Below are positions 16,459-24,228 of a stretch of DNA of 50,656 nt, piece by piece (position 1 is the first letter of the stretch; each line of letters starts with the position of its first letter). The stretch comes from Geoglobus sp. UBA235. Its GTDB lineage: Archaea > Halobacteriota > Archaeoglobi > Archaeoglobales > Archaeoglobaceae. The DNA lies in the NCBI GenBank assembly GCA_002494725.1, contig DACG01000020.1:1-50656 (forward strand), in the 5' to 3' direction. The position numbers and the translations under genes are program-made. The notes under the pieces are model-generated. The model made no database searches, had not been told where the DNA came from, and saw only the letters and a program-made list of their open reading frames with translations.

Positions 16459-17625
16459 ATGAGCAAGGTTGTGCTCTGCTATTCAGGAGGCCTTGACACA
16501 ACTGTCTGCATACCCCTGCTTAAAGAGAGATACGGATTCAGGGAAGTCATCACAGTTACGGTTAATGTTGGACAGCCTGAGGAGGAGCTGAAAAGAGCCG
16601 AGGAGAGAGGAAAGAAGTATGCAGATAAGCATTACACGGTCGATGCTGTGGATGAGTTTGTTAACATGATATTCATGCTCATCAAGGCAAATGGAGATTA
16701 TGAGGGTTATGTTCTCGGAACAGCTCTTGCAAGACCTCTCATAGCGAGGAAAGTTGCCGAGATTGCAGTAAAGGAAAATGCCGATGCTGTGGCTCATGGG
16801 GCAACCGGGAAAGGAAACGACCAGCTCAGATTCGATAACATCTTCTTTGAATATGGATTCAAGGTAATCGCTCCAATGAGGGAGTTAAATCTGACAAGAG
16901 AGTGGGAGATAGAGTATGCAATGAAAAACGGAATTGATATTCCCGTTACAAAAGATAAACCATGGAGCATAGATGAGAACCTGTGGAGCAGAAGTGTTGA
17001 GGGTGGAGAACTTGAAAATCCATCCACAGTTCCTCCCGAGGAGATATACGAGTGGACAATGAGAAAAGCAGAAGAAGATGAGATAATCAAAATTGACTTT
17101 GAAAAAGGAATTCCTGCTGCACTGAATGATGAGAGAATGAATGGAAAAGAGCTGATTCAGGAGCTGAACAGGATTGGCGGGGAACATGGCATAGGCAGAA
17201 CTGACATGATGGAGGACAGGGTTCTCGGGCTCAAAGCAAGGGAGAACTACGAGCATCCAGCAGCAACAATACTCATCACAGCACACAGGGATCTTGAGAA
17301 GCTCGTTCTCAGCAGAAGGGAGCTGAAATTCAAGAGGTTTGTTGAAGAGGAATGGGCAGAGCTTGTTTATTACGGATTGGTTAACGATCCGCTCTTTGAT
17401 GCCCTGAATGCTTTCATAGACAAAACTCAGGAGAGGGTGAGTGGATGGGTAAAGCTCAAACTCGGAAACAACTATGTAATGCCTGTGGCAAGGGATTCGG
17501 AATACTCACTTTACAGAGAGGAGCTGGTTTCATTTGATTCTCTTGGGATAGATCAGTCTCTTGCTGAGGGATTTTCAGTTTTTCATGGTCTTCAGGGCAG
17601 GATTTTCAGAAAAATGATGAAATAA
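16459..17625 (+). CDS. argG: Argininosuccinate synthase
   Basis: ArgG joins citrulline and aspartate using ATP, the penultimate step of arginine synthesis. The 388-residue protein has the N-type PP-loop LCYSGGLDTTVCIPLL at residues 6-20, the HGATGKGNDQLRF block that binds citrulline and aspartate, and DKPWSIDENLWSRSVEGG. Length and all blocks are normal. A TATA-like CACTATAAAC lies about 30 bases before ATG, so the transcript is probably nearly leaderless. argF, the preceding pathway enzyme, lies 16 kb away in this window and is not in the same operon. Confidence 0.96.
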   Translation: MSKVVLCYSGGLDTTVCIPLLKERYGFREVITVTVNVGQPEEELKRAEERGKKYADKHYTVDAVDEFVNMIFMLIKANGDYEGYVLGTALARPLIARKVAEIAVKENADAVAHGATGKGNDQLRFDNIFFEYGFKVIAPMRELNLTREWEIEYAMKNGIDIPVTKDKPWSIDENLWSRSVEGGELENPSTVPPEEIYEWTMRKAEEDEIIKIDFEKGIPAALNDERMNGKELIQELNRIGGEHGIGRTDMMEDRVLGLKARENYEHPAATILITAHRDLEKLVLSRRELKFKRFVEEEWAELVYYGLVNDPLFDALNAFIDKTQERVSGWVKLKLGNNYVMPVARDSEYSLYREELVSFDSLGIDQSLAEGFSVFHGLQGRIFRKMMK

Positions 17626-18036
17626 TCAGATATCAATGACAACAAATGCCTTCCATCCCTTTTCTGTTTTTTCAACTTTGAAGTTATGGAGGGTTATCGC
17701 CTTCGGCTCAAGTCTGACCTTCTCGGGACTTAGCCTGCCACCCCAGATTTTTCCTTCAGCCCTTAGGATATCATTTTTGTCCACATGAACTTCGATTTTT
17801 TTCCCTGCAAAATGGTGTGTGTCGAATATGAAAAGAAGCTCATTTAACCACGAAAATAGAAGGAGATCGGGTGTCTGCTCTTCAACCACCATTTCAACGG
17901 TCTTGGAATCATCAATCATGTCAAGATAGGTAAATGCAGAGTAAAATGCCATCGTTGCATCCTCTATGAGTTTTTCAAGGCTCTCAGCCTCAACCTCAAA
18001 TGCGATGTCAGCTGTGTGGTCGATGAACCTGTACAT
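17626..18036 (-). CDS. Archease
   Basis: Archease is a small metal-binding chaperone that activates the RNA ligase RtcB and affects tRNA methyltransferases. The 136-residue protein begins MYRFIDHTADIAFEVEAE, holding the conserved HTAD metal site, and ends with KAFVVIDI where the terminal Asp completes it. The central PDLLLFSWLNELLFIFDT block is typical. The start at ATG 18036 is preferred over an upstream in-frame ATG because a TATA-like TTATATTC lies about 28 bases upstream and it gives the family N-terminus. Stop codons of argG and this gene abut. It is divergent from the metallo-hydrolase gene. Confidence 0.92.
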   Translation of the reverse strand: MYRFIDHTADIAFEVEAESLEKLIEDATMAFYSAFTYLDMIDDSKTVEMVVEEQTPDLLLFSWLNELLFIFDTHHFAGKKIEVHVDKNDILRAEGKIWGGRLSPEKVRLEPKAITLHNFKVEKTEKGWKAFVVIDI

Positions 18037-18057
18037 ACCCAGCCTGATGATGATCTG

Positions 18058-18083
18058 AATATAAGCCTTCCACAATTATAAAA
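18058..18083. promoter_or_regulatory. Compact bidirectional promoter between archease and metallo-hydrolase genes
   Basis: Minus-strand TTATATTC (about 18057-18064) lies about 25 bases before archease ATG 18036. Plus-strand TTATAAAA (18076-18083) lies about 25 bases before ATG 18104. Only 67 bases separate the two starts, so both mRNAs are predicted to be leaderless. The boxes are visible; transcription starts are inferred. Confidence 0.55.
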
Positions 18084-18103
18084 TGCATTCTGTGCAATGC
18101 TGT

Positions 18104-18781
18104 ATGATGATTGAGAGACTGAAACTTAGAGGATGCAACGCCTATCTGATTGAGGATGATGCAGGGACATTTCTTGTTGACACCGGAATTCCCGGAAACC
18201 TGAGGAATGTGTCAAAAGCCGTGAAAGAGATTGATGGCATAATCATAACCCATGCACACTATGATCATGCGGGAAGTGCTTACGAGATCTCAGAGCACTT
18301 TTCCTGCCAGATCTACGCACATGAAGATGATCACCCCTACCTTTCCGGAGAGAGGGAGTTCTCATTCAGGGGTTTCGTGGGAAACCTCGTGAAGAGGCTC
18401 GAGAAACTGAGAAAAATGAGGAACTTTCATCCCAAGAACGTTTCAAAGCTCCACCTTCAGTCATTTGACATCATTCACCTGCCCGGTCATACTCCCGGAA
18501 GTATAGGGCTCATGTCTGAAAAAGTACTGATATGCGGTGATGTACTGAGAGCTGTCAGGAAGATGCTGTTTTTAGGGAAAACCGAAGTGAGAGCATCTTC
18601 CCGAAATTTCAACTGGAACAATGAGGTGTATGCAAAAACTCTTTACAGACTCTCAGAGATTGACAGAATTACGGTTATGCCGGGTCATGGAGATCAGGTT
18701 GATGTTGATGGAGATGTGATAAGAAAGCTTGCAGAAAGGATGGAAAATGGAGTGGCTGAAATTCAGGAAAAGAATCCTTGA
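18104..18781 (+). CDS. Metallo-beta-lactamase-fold hydrolase
   Basis: This protein of about 225 residues has the binuclear-zinc signature THAHYDHAG (HxHxDH), a later GHTPGSIGL His, CGDVL Asp and MPGHGDQ His, so it has all metal ligands and should be an active hydrolase. It resembles glyoxalase II-like members, but the substrate cannot be inferred. ATG 18104 (or 18107) is chosen over ATG 18083 because the TATA box TTATAAAA at 18076-18083 would cover the latter; spacing of about 26 bases fits a leaderless mRNA. It overlaps the next gene (TYW3) by 35 bases, implying co-transcription. Confidence 0.82.
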   Translation: MMIERLKLRGCNAYLIEDDAGTFLVDTGIPGNLRNVSKAVKEIDGIIITHAHYDHAGSAYEISEHFSCQIYAHEDDHPYLSGEREFSFRGFVGNLVKRLEKLRKMRNFHPKNVSKLHLQSFDIIHLPGHTPGSIGLMSEKVLICGDVLRAVRKMLFLGKTEVRASSRNFNWNNEVYAKTLYRLSEIDRITVMPGHGDQVDVDGDVIRKLAERMENGVAEIQEKNP

Positions 18782-19304
18782 AAAGTACAGGAACTCTTCA
18801 ATTGACTCATGGATTAAAGAAATAGCAGACACCATAAACTCCTCTGAGGATTTTGTTACACTCTCCAGCTGTTCAGGAAGGATAGCAATTATGGACATGC
18901 CAGAATTTGGAGACAAGAGAAACTCTGTTTTCTTGGGAAAGTGGCATGACCCGCCATCAGTACATGAGGTTATTGAAGCGGTGAGATCCGGCAGAATGGA
19001 GACCTGGTTCATTATGGACCCGCCGATCATCCACGTTGCATGCAGAAATTCTGAAATCGCTTTTAAGCTCCTCAAATGCCTGAATGAATCTGGTTTCAGG
19101 AGATCAGGAATAATTTCTGGAAAAAGAAATGTGATTGAGATCTCATCATCAGAGAGGGTTGAATTTCTCGCAGCCAGGAACGGGACGATCCTTGCAGATG
19201 AGATGATGATATCTGAAAATCTTCAGAAAAGCCTGGAAAAACTTGAAAAGAGCAGAAGCAGATTTTTAGGATTTCAGAATAGATTTAAAGAAGTTTTTCT
19301 ATAA
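18747..19304 (+). CDS. taw3: TYW3-family tRNA wybutosine-pathway methyltransferase (Taw3)
   Basis: TYW3 methylates N4 of the imidazopurine in tRNA(Phe) during wyosine-derivative synthesis at position 37. The 185-residue protein shows the family hallmark FVTLSSCSGRIAIMD near residue 40, then GKWHDPP and FIMDPPIIHVACRN, and FRRSGIISGKRNVIEI, with the C-terminal LAARNGTILADEMM block. ATG 18747 is chosen, inside the end of the upstream hydrolase gene. A Taw2-like gene is found at 43134-44129 in this window, supporting the presence of the pathway. 3' end overlaps convergent thrC by 20 bases. Confidence 0.9.
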   Translation: MEWLKFRKRILEKYRNSSIDSWIKEIADTINSSEDFVTLSSCSGRIAIMDMPEFGDKRNSVFLGKWHDPPSVHEVIEAVRSGRMETWFIMDPPIIHVACRNSEIAFKLLKCLNESGFRRSGIISGKRNVIEISSSERVEFLAARNGTILADEMMISENLQKSLEKLEKSRSRFLGFQNRFKEVFL

Positions 19305-20445
19305 GCTCAACGTCCGGATCAATCTCGACAGGCTTTTCAGATACTCTGACCGCTTCTTCAGGATCTTTCAGAAGGTTTCCGGTTGCTATGCAAACCGCAC
19401 TTTCAAACTCCTCATCATCCTTCAGAAATCCTGCGAAGCTCGATGCACTTGCAGGCTCCACTCCAATTCCCTGTCTTGCAAGAAGCTTTTGAGCCTTAAC
19501 TATTTCGTCATCACTAACCTGAATGACCTTTCCGCCTGAAGTGTAGATAGCTTTCAAAGCCTTTCTTGCATTGACAGGAGATCCGATTCTTATTGCAGTT
19601 GCTATTGTTTCAGGATTGTCCACAGGAATTATGCTATCTTTTCCCTCCATGAAGGCTCTGAAGATTGGATTCGCCCCTTCTGCCTGAACACCGATCATTT
19701 TCGGTATTGAATCTGTATATCCGGCCTCTTTAAGCTCAGAAAATCCCTTGAAAATTGCAGATATGTTTCCTGCATTTCCAACCGGCACATATATTGCCTC
19801 TGGACAGTGACCAAGCTGATCTACAATCTCAAAGGCTATCGTCTTCTGACCCTCAAGCCTGAATGGATTCACGGAATTCATCAAGTATATTCCCCTTCTC
19901 GCACATATCTCCCTCACAATTTTCAATGCGGTGTCAAAATTCCCTTTAACAGCAATTACCTTTGCCCCATGCATCATCGCCTGTGCAAGCTTTCCGAGAG
20001 CGACCTTGCCGCTTGGAAGAAAAACGTATGCTTTAAGCCCTGCCCTCGCAGAGTACATTGACATTGATGCTGAGGTATTTCCTGTCGAGGCACAGGCCAC
20101 CATGCTTTTTCCAAGTTCAACAGCCTTTGAAATGCCAACAGTCATTCCCCTGTCCTTGAACGATCCCGAAGGATTGAGACCCTCATGCTTGACGTAAAGT
20201 TCGGTTTTCTTGGAGGATCTGATTTCATACAGGGGTGTTCCACCCTCCTGAAGCGTTACCGGCTTGATTTTCACAGGCAGGAGGCTGTAATACTTCCATA
20301 CCCTAACTTCCTCACCATTAAGTCTGAAGTCCGCATTGCTAACATCAACTACAACCTCAAGAAGCCCACTGCAGGATGGACAGGTGTAAAGAGAGTCATC
20401 GTAAAATTTTCTGCCGCATTCAATGCATCTGAGATGGTAATCCAT
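19285..20445 (-). CDS. thrC: Threonine synthase
   Basis: ThrC converts O-phosphohomoserine to threonine using PLP. The 386-residue protein has an N-terminal zinc ribbon (CIECGRKFYDDSLYTCPSC), typical of archaeal and thermophile ThrC, and the PLP-binding Lys in NPSGSFKDRGM. The ACASTGNTSASMSMYSARAG block and the PVGNAGNISAIFKGF phosphate-binding loop follow. Length is normal. It lies between convergent taw3 and the co-directional cdhE, about 85 bases downstream of the CODH/ACS operon, so read-through is possible but not required. Confidence 0.94.
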   Translation of the reverse strand: MDYHLRCIECGRKFYDDSLYTCPSCSGLLEVVVDVSNADFRLNGEEVRVWKYYSLLPVKIKPVTLQEGGTPLYEIRSSKKTELYVKHEGLNPSGSFKDRGMTVGISKAVELGKSMVACASTGNTSASMSMYSARAGLKAYVFLPSGKVALGKLAQAMMHGAKVIAVKGNFDTALKIVREICARRGIYLMNSVNPFRLEGQKTIAFEIVDQLGHCPEAIYVPVGNAGNISAIFKGFSELKEAGYTDSIPKMIGVQAEGANPIFRAFMEGKDSIIPVDNPETIATAIRIGSPVNARKALKAIYTSGGKVIQVSDDEIVKAQKLLARQGIGVEPASASSFAGFLKDDEEFESAVCIATGNLLKDPEEAVRVSEKPVEIDPDVELIEKLL

Positions 20446-20529
20446 GACACGGAGTTTAAAAATGAATATTTAACATTATTGGAATTGATCCGGATGGTTG
20501 TTGAAAAAACAAAAAAGAGTGGAGTTTTG

Positions 20530-21948
20530 CTACTCTCCAGACTCTGGAGGCCACTGCTGCTCAAGCCAGCCCTTTATCCTTCCTGAATCCATCGGTCCAA
20601 CAAGCACAGTCCATCCGGTTTCATCCTCAATCGCGCCCTGAAGTCTTGCTGCAAGTCCCGGAATTACAAGGAATTTGTGGTTTACTTTCTGCTCAATTCC
20701 CGTCTCCTGAATCAGATCCTTCACCTTCGCTGCCGTAAACTGACCTCCAGCAACACTCACCTCAACTCCAAGGCCTTCCGTGTCAAGGACAAGAAGCCAG
20801 CACTTTATGTTACTGCTGGAAAGATCGCTCTCAACAGTGTAATATGTAAGAGCAAAGTTTGTCGTTATAAACACCGGGTCATCCGGTGATGGATTGTTGA
20901 TCTCCCTCAACCCTGGTTCAACCTGAACTGGAGTTCTTGGATCTGTGTAGATGTTGTATCTGAGAACAACAGATGGCATCACCGTATACTGTTCAAGATT
21001 CCTGAATATCATGATGTCAGCGTATTTTGTAATGAAAGTTGAGGCAATAACTGTTTCCCAGTAGCCTCTTGTTATGTCATCCCCATCTATGAGCCAGGCA
21101 GAGATGGGTGTGATCATTATTGGGTATGAGATATCCTTATCCTCCCCCAGAATGCCTGTCCTTCTGATCTGGACGACCCTCTCGAACGTCTCTCTCAGCC
21201 CTTTCCCAACAGGCTCTGTGACAGGATCAAGAACTATCTCAGAAACACCATTTTCTTTGAATGTCTTTGCAATGCTTTTCAGGATGTCAAGGTCTCTGCT
21301 CCTTATTGTTACGGGTACCTTGAATTCAAGGGCAAGCTCAAGGAATTTTCTCCAGTTCTGTTCCGTTGCAGCATACATGAGGGGCTTTTGATCTGCAACC
21401 TCCTCAAGAGCAGCTCTCATGCAATCCGGGTTAAGAGAGATAAGGATCATTGGCTTCCCGTACTCTGCAACTTTCTTTGCAACCTTTCTGAACTTTTCGG
21501 GATCGTTTGAAACACATCTAACAGCAATACCCTCGAGGGTTATGAAGTCGCCCACGTAGAATTTTCTGTATTCAACAACCCTGCTGCACCTCTCATCAAT
21601 CAAAGCTTCGTCCATGTTATCGTGGACATCAAAGAAGAATGCTGGCGGATTGAAGAATGTCAGCTCATGCCTGTGCAAAACATCCTCTCCACCGATCTTG
21701 ACGGCACTTTCTCCTGAGCCTATTATTACCTCTGCAATTTCCGGAGATGTAAGGGTGATAAGCTCGTTGAGCTTCTTCTCGAACTTCTTGTCTTTCTTTG
21801 CATTCTCAACAAGGGGTGGACAGTCTGTTGGCTTCACATTTCTGTCGATTATCTGAGCAGCAAAGCTCATGCACGTATCATATCCGCATTCACCACAGTT
21901 AGTCTGAGGAAGATACTTGTAAACCTCAAGGGGGCTCTTTACCTTCAT
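20530..21948 (-). CDS. cdhE: CODH/acetyl-CoA synthase gamma subunit (corrinoid iron-sulfur protein large subunit)
   Basis: CdhE with CdhD forms the corrinoid iron-sulfur protein that carries the methyl group between H4MPT and the acetyl-CoA synthase. The N-terminal [4Fe-4S] domain has Cys ligands in TNCGECGYDTCMSFA and DCPPL (residues about 14-42), and the rest is a TIM barrel with a C-terminal corrinoid-binding region. Start is ATG 21948, since GGAGGT lies six bases upstream (a GTG at 21954 is less likely). Length 472. Last gene of the operon. A paralogous N-terminal domain is found in the ferredoxin at 30565-31035. Confidence 0.95.
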   Translation of the reverse strand: MKVKSPLEVYKYLPQTNCGECGYDTCMSFAAQIIDRNVKPTDCPPLVENAKKDKKFEKKLNELITLTSPEIAEVIIGSGESAVKIGGEDVLHRHELTFFNPPAFFFDVHDNMDEALIDERCSRVVEYRKFYVGDFITLEGIAVRCVSNDPEKFRKVAKKVAEYGKPMILISLNPDCMRAALEEVADQKPLMYAATEQNWRKFLELALEFKVPVTIRSRDLDILKSIAKTFKENGVSEIVLDPVTEPVGKGLRETFERVVQIRRTGILGEDKDISYPIMITPISAWLIDGDDITRGYWETVIASTFITKYADIMIFRNLEQYTVMPSVVLRYNIYTDPRTPVQVEPGLREINNPSPDDPVFITTNFALTYYTVESDLSSSNIKCWLLVLDTEGLGVEVSVAGGQFTAAKVKDLIQETGIEQKVNHKFLVIPGLAARLQGAIEDETGWTVLVGPMDSGRIKGWLEQQWPPESGE

Positions 21949-21950
21949 TT

Positions 21951-23336
21951 TCACACCTCCATGGTTATCCAGTCATCAACATTTTCAATGCTTTCTTCAA
22001 TAACACCAGAGAGCATCTTCATCCATTCCTTCATCACTGCCAAAGCCCCGGGATGCATCATCATGAACATGTCAACTCCAGCCAAGGCAAGAGTCATTCC
22101 CGTTACAATTTCCCATATCGGTCCTCTCAGCTCTCTCGGCCCCCATGGAGTGTCACCCTCAATTGGTGAATCCTTCATCCAGGCCTCTCTTGCACCCCAT
22201 GCATTTGTTGTACCACTCGACATTGGGAAGTTCAGGTCTGTATCCCCTCTCAGCCCTGAAATTCTGATTCTCTCCATGTTTGTAAAGGCGTAGTCAAGTC
22301 CGTATCCAAGAGCCGCAGTTGTTGGATCCATGACTATGCTGTTCCTGTCAATTCCAACCCTCTTGAGCAGATACCTGTTCAGGGTTTTCTGATTGTTTAT
22401 GTCCATCTGTGTCCAGCTCAGCACAACATGGCCATATTTCTTGGCAGCATTTCCAATCCTTTCCCAGTCCATGTCAAGTGTTGCTGAGGCAAGCATTATT
22501 CTCTCACCTTCAGCAACCTCTGCAGCCTTCTCAAGAACCTCAGGATCCTTCTCCTTGTTTCCTGATCCTCCAATTATGAGCGGAACCTTAACAGCCTGAA
22601 GAACGTCCTCAACAACCTTAACAGCCTCACTTGCCGGAGTGTCCTCAAGAAGTGGATCCGTGCTTATTAGATGCAGCGTAACAAGATCTGCACCAAAGTC
22701 CTTGACAGCCTTCTTTGCCCACTCCGCCGGATCCTCAAGAACATCCTCGTAATGCTCTCTAACAGCTTTTGCAAGCATGGGCTTTCTGTCAAAGACATCA
22801 ATGGCAATAACAGGAATGTTCGGATTCTGGGCATCGAAGTTGTAGAATGCAAGGCTTTTCTCTCCTCCGATTGTTATTGTTACCTCCCTTGTCCCTCCAT
22901 CCGCCCTTGTGGCTCCGAGAGTTACTTCCTCTATCGTGCCAGGATACTCAACCTTGTATGGCTCGAATTTTGCTGAAATTAGCTTTTCAGGAATCTTGAA
23001 CTTTGGCACCTCAACAGGTGTCACTTCCTGAACTGCAGGAGCTGGCTGAGCTGATGGCATCTGCATTCCGGCAGGCATCTGAATGCCAAGAGCTTGCGAT
23101 AGTCTTTGCAAGTACGTCAGAGCCATATTTGTGTGGTATATGAAGTTCCCAAACTCCTGAATCAGCTGCATGTAGTTTGAAAGCATTGCAATTGCGCCAA
23201 TAAGATTGGCATCTATCCCGCTTCCAGGTTCGATCTCAATTTCAAGATCTCCTTCAATTCTAACTCCCTCAATCTCCTCAACATTGTACTTTTTGAGTGT
23301 TTCAAAAAACTCATCAAGGGTAAACTTCTTTGCCAT
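21951..23336 (-). CDS. cdhD: CODH/acetyl-CoA synthase delta subunit (corrinoid protein small subunit)
   Basis: This 461-residue protein is the small corrinoid iron-sulfur protein subunit and helps transfer the methyl group from H4MPT. An N-terminal region (1-90) is followed by a Met/Pro/Gln-rich linker at about 93-110 (IQMPAGMQMPSAQPAPAVQ) and a TIM barrel with GGSGNKEKDPEVLEKAAEV, MDPTTAALGYGLDY and MMMHPGALAVM. The linker resembles the one in CdhC. GGAGGTG lies just before the ATG. The stop precedes the cdhE start by two bases. Confidence 0.95.
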   Translation of the reverse strand: MAKKFTLDEFFETLKKYNVEEIEGVRIEGDLEIEIEPGSGIDANLIGAIAMLSNYMQLIQEFGNFIYHTNMALTYLQRLSQALGIQMPAGMQMPSAQPAPAVQEVTPVEVPKFKIPEKLISAKFEPYKVEYPGTIEEVTLGATRADGGTREVTITIGGEKSLAFYNFDAQNPNIPVIAIDVFDRKPMLAKAVREHYEDVLEDPAEWAKKAVKDFGADLVTLHLISTDPLLEDTPASEAVKVVEDVLQAVKVPLIIGGSGNKEKDPEVLEKAAEVAEGERIMLASATLDMDWERIGNAAKKYGHVVLSWTQMDINNQKTLNRYLLKRVGIDRNSIVMDPTTAALGYGLDYAFTNMERIRISGLRGDTDLNFPMSSGTTNAWGAREAWMKDSPIEGDTPWGPRELRGPIWEIVTGMTLALAGVDMFMMMHPGALAVMKEWMKMLSGVIEESIENVDDWITMEV

Positions 23337-23350
23337 TCAAACACCTCCAG

Positions 23351-24127
23351 TTATTTTGCAACTGCATGAAGCTGGATGATCATATCAGCAATTTTACTAA
23401 CCTTCTGATAGTACCCGGAATCTTCCGGAAGGTTTACAACCGGCTCTCCTCTCAGATCAAGCTCAGCAATTTTTTCATCGTATGGCAGGAATTCAAGAAT
23501 CTTCATTCCGATCTCATCTGCAAACTGCCTTATAACATCTTCAGCCTCCCTGTTTGCGATTCTGTTTCCAACAAGGAATATATCTCTGAATCCAAGATCA
23601 AGTTCCTGGCTCATCTCCTTTATTCTTTTTGCGGTTGCAAGTCCCTTCTTTGACATGTCGGTCACCACAATAATGTAATCCGCACTGTCAATGGTCTTTC
23701 TGCTGAAATGCTCAAGTCCTGCCTCGCTGTCAATGATTATGTAATCATAATGCCTCATGAGCCTTCTCAGCACTCCCCTGAGCAGATTGTTTGCAAAGCA
23801 ATAGCACCCCTCTCCTTCTGGCCTCCCCATGACGAGAAGATCAAATCTGTCAGCCTCAACAATAACTTCTCCGTAGATTTTCCCTTCGAGCCACTGTTCC
23901 TTGTTTGTTGAACCCATCTCATCTCTGCTTACCTGAAATACCTCTCTAATATCACCAAGGGTTTTCTCAACCATCTCCGAAACTCCAAGAGCATCAGGTA
24001 AGTTGCTGTCCGGGTCGGCATCAACGGCAAGAACACTTGTGGTTTTCCGAGAAATAAAGTGAATTAAAAGAGAGGAGAGTATTGTTTTTCCTGTACCTCC
24101 CTTGCCCGTTACGGCAACTACTGTCAT
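23351..24127 (-). CDS. cooC: CooC-like P-loop ATPase, CODH/ACS nickel maturation
   Basis: This 258-residue MinD/NifH-type ATPase probably inserts nickel into the C-cluster of CODH or the A-cluster of ACS. It begins VVAVTGKGGTGKT, a deviant Walker A with the signature Lys, has VDADPDSNLPDALG as switch I, and IIDSEAGLEHFSRKTI as Walker B. Location between cdhC and cdhD in the same operon matches the position of such accessory genes in methanogen operons. Its start lies three bases after the stop of a 32-codon gene. The CooC family includes proteins acting on ACS (AcsF); which metallocentre is served is not known. Confidence 0.9.
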   Translation of the reverse strand: MTVVAVTGKGGTGKTILSSLLIHFISRKTTSVLAVDADPDSNLPDALGVSEMVEKTLGDIREVFQVSRDEMGSTNKEQWLEGKIYGEVIVEADRFDLLVMGRPEGEGCYCFANNLLRGVLRRLMRHYDYIIIDSEAGLEHFSRKTIDSADYIIVVTDMSKKGLATAKRIKEMSQELDLGFRDIFLVGNRIANREAEDVIRQFADEIGMKILEFLPYDEKIAELDLRGEPVVNLPEDSGYYQKVSKIADMIIQLHAVAK

Positions 24128-24129
24128 GC

Positions 24130-24228
24130 CTACTCCTCAATTATCAGCTCACTTACCTTAATTTCAGCTCCCTTCAGTGTTATTTTTATGAACTTCTGCT
24201 CTTTCTGTTCTCCTTTTTTTTCAGCCAT
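24130..24228 (-). CDS. 32-residue mini-protein resembling the C-terminal tail of CdhC
   Basis: This short frame lies between cdhC and cooC. Its ATG shares a base with the cdhC stop (TGATG), and it ends three bases before cooC, so it is placed like a real operon gene. The product has a charged lead (MAEKKGEQKEQKF) and then IKITLKGAEIKVSELIIEE. The latter aligns without gaps to the CdhC C-terminus, IKLIIKDAKIYIDKVIVK, with shared hydrophobic spacing. It may be a detached or duplicated copy of the CdhC terminal beta module that docks in the CODH/ACS complex. Translation is not proven; the coding case is conserved context, coupling and similarity to a neighbouring protein. Confidence 0.65.
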   Translation of the reverse strand: MAEKKGEQKEQKFIKITLKGAEIKVSELIIEE

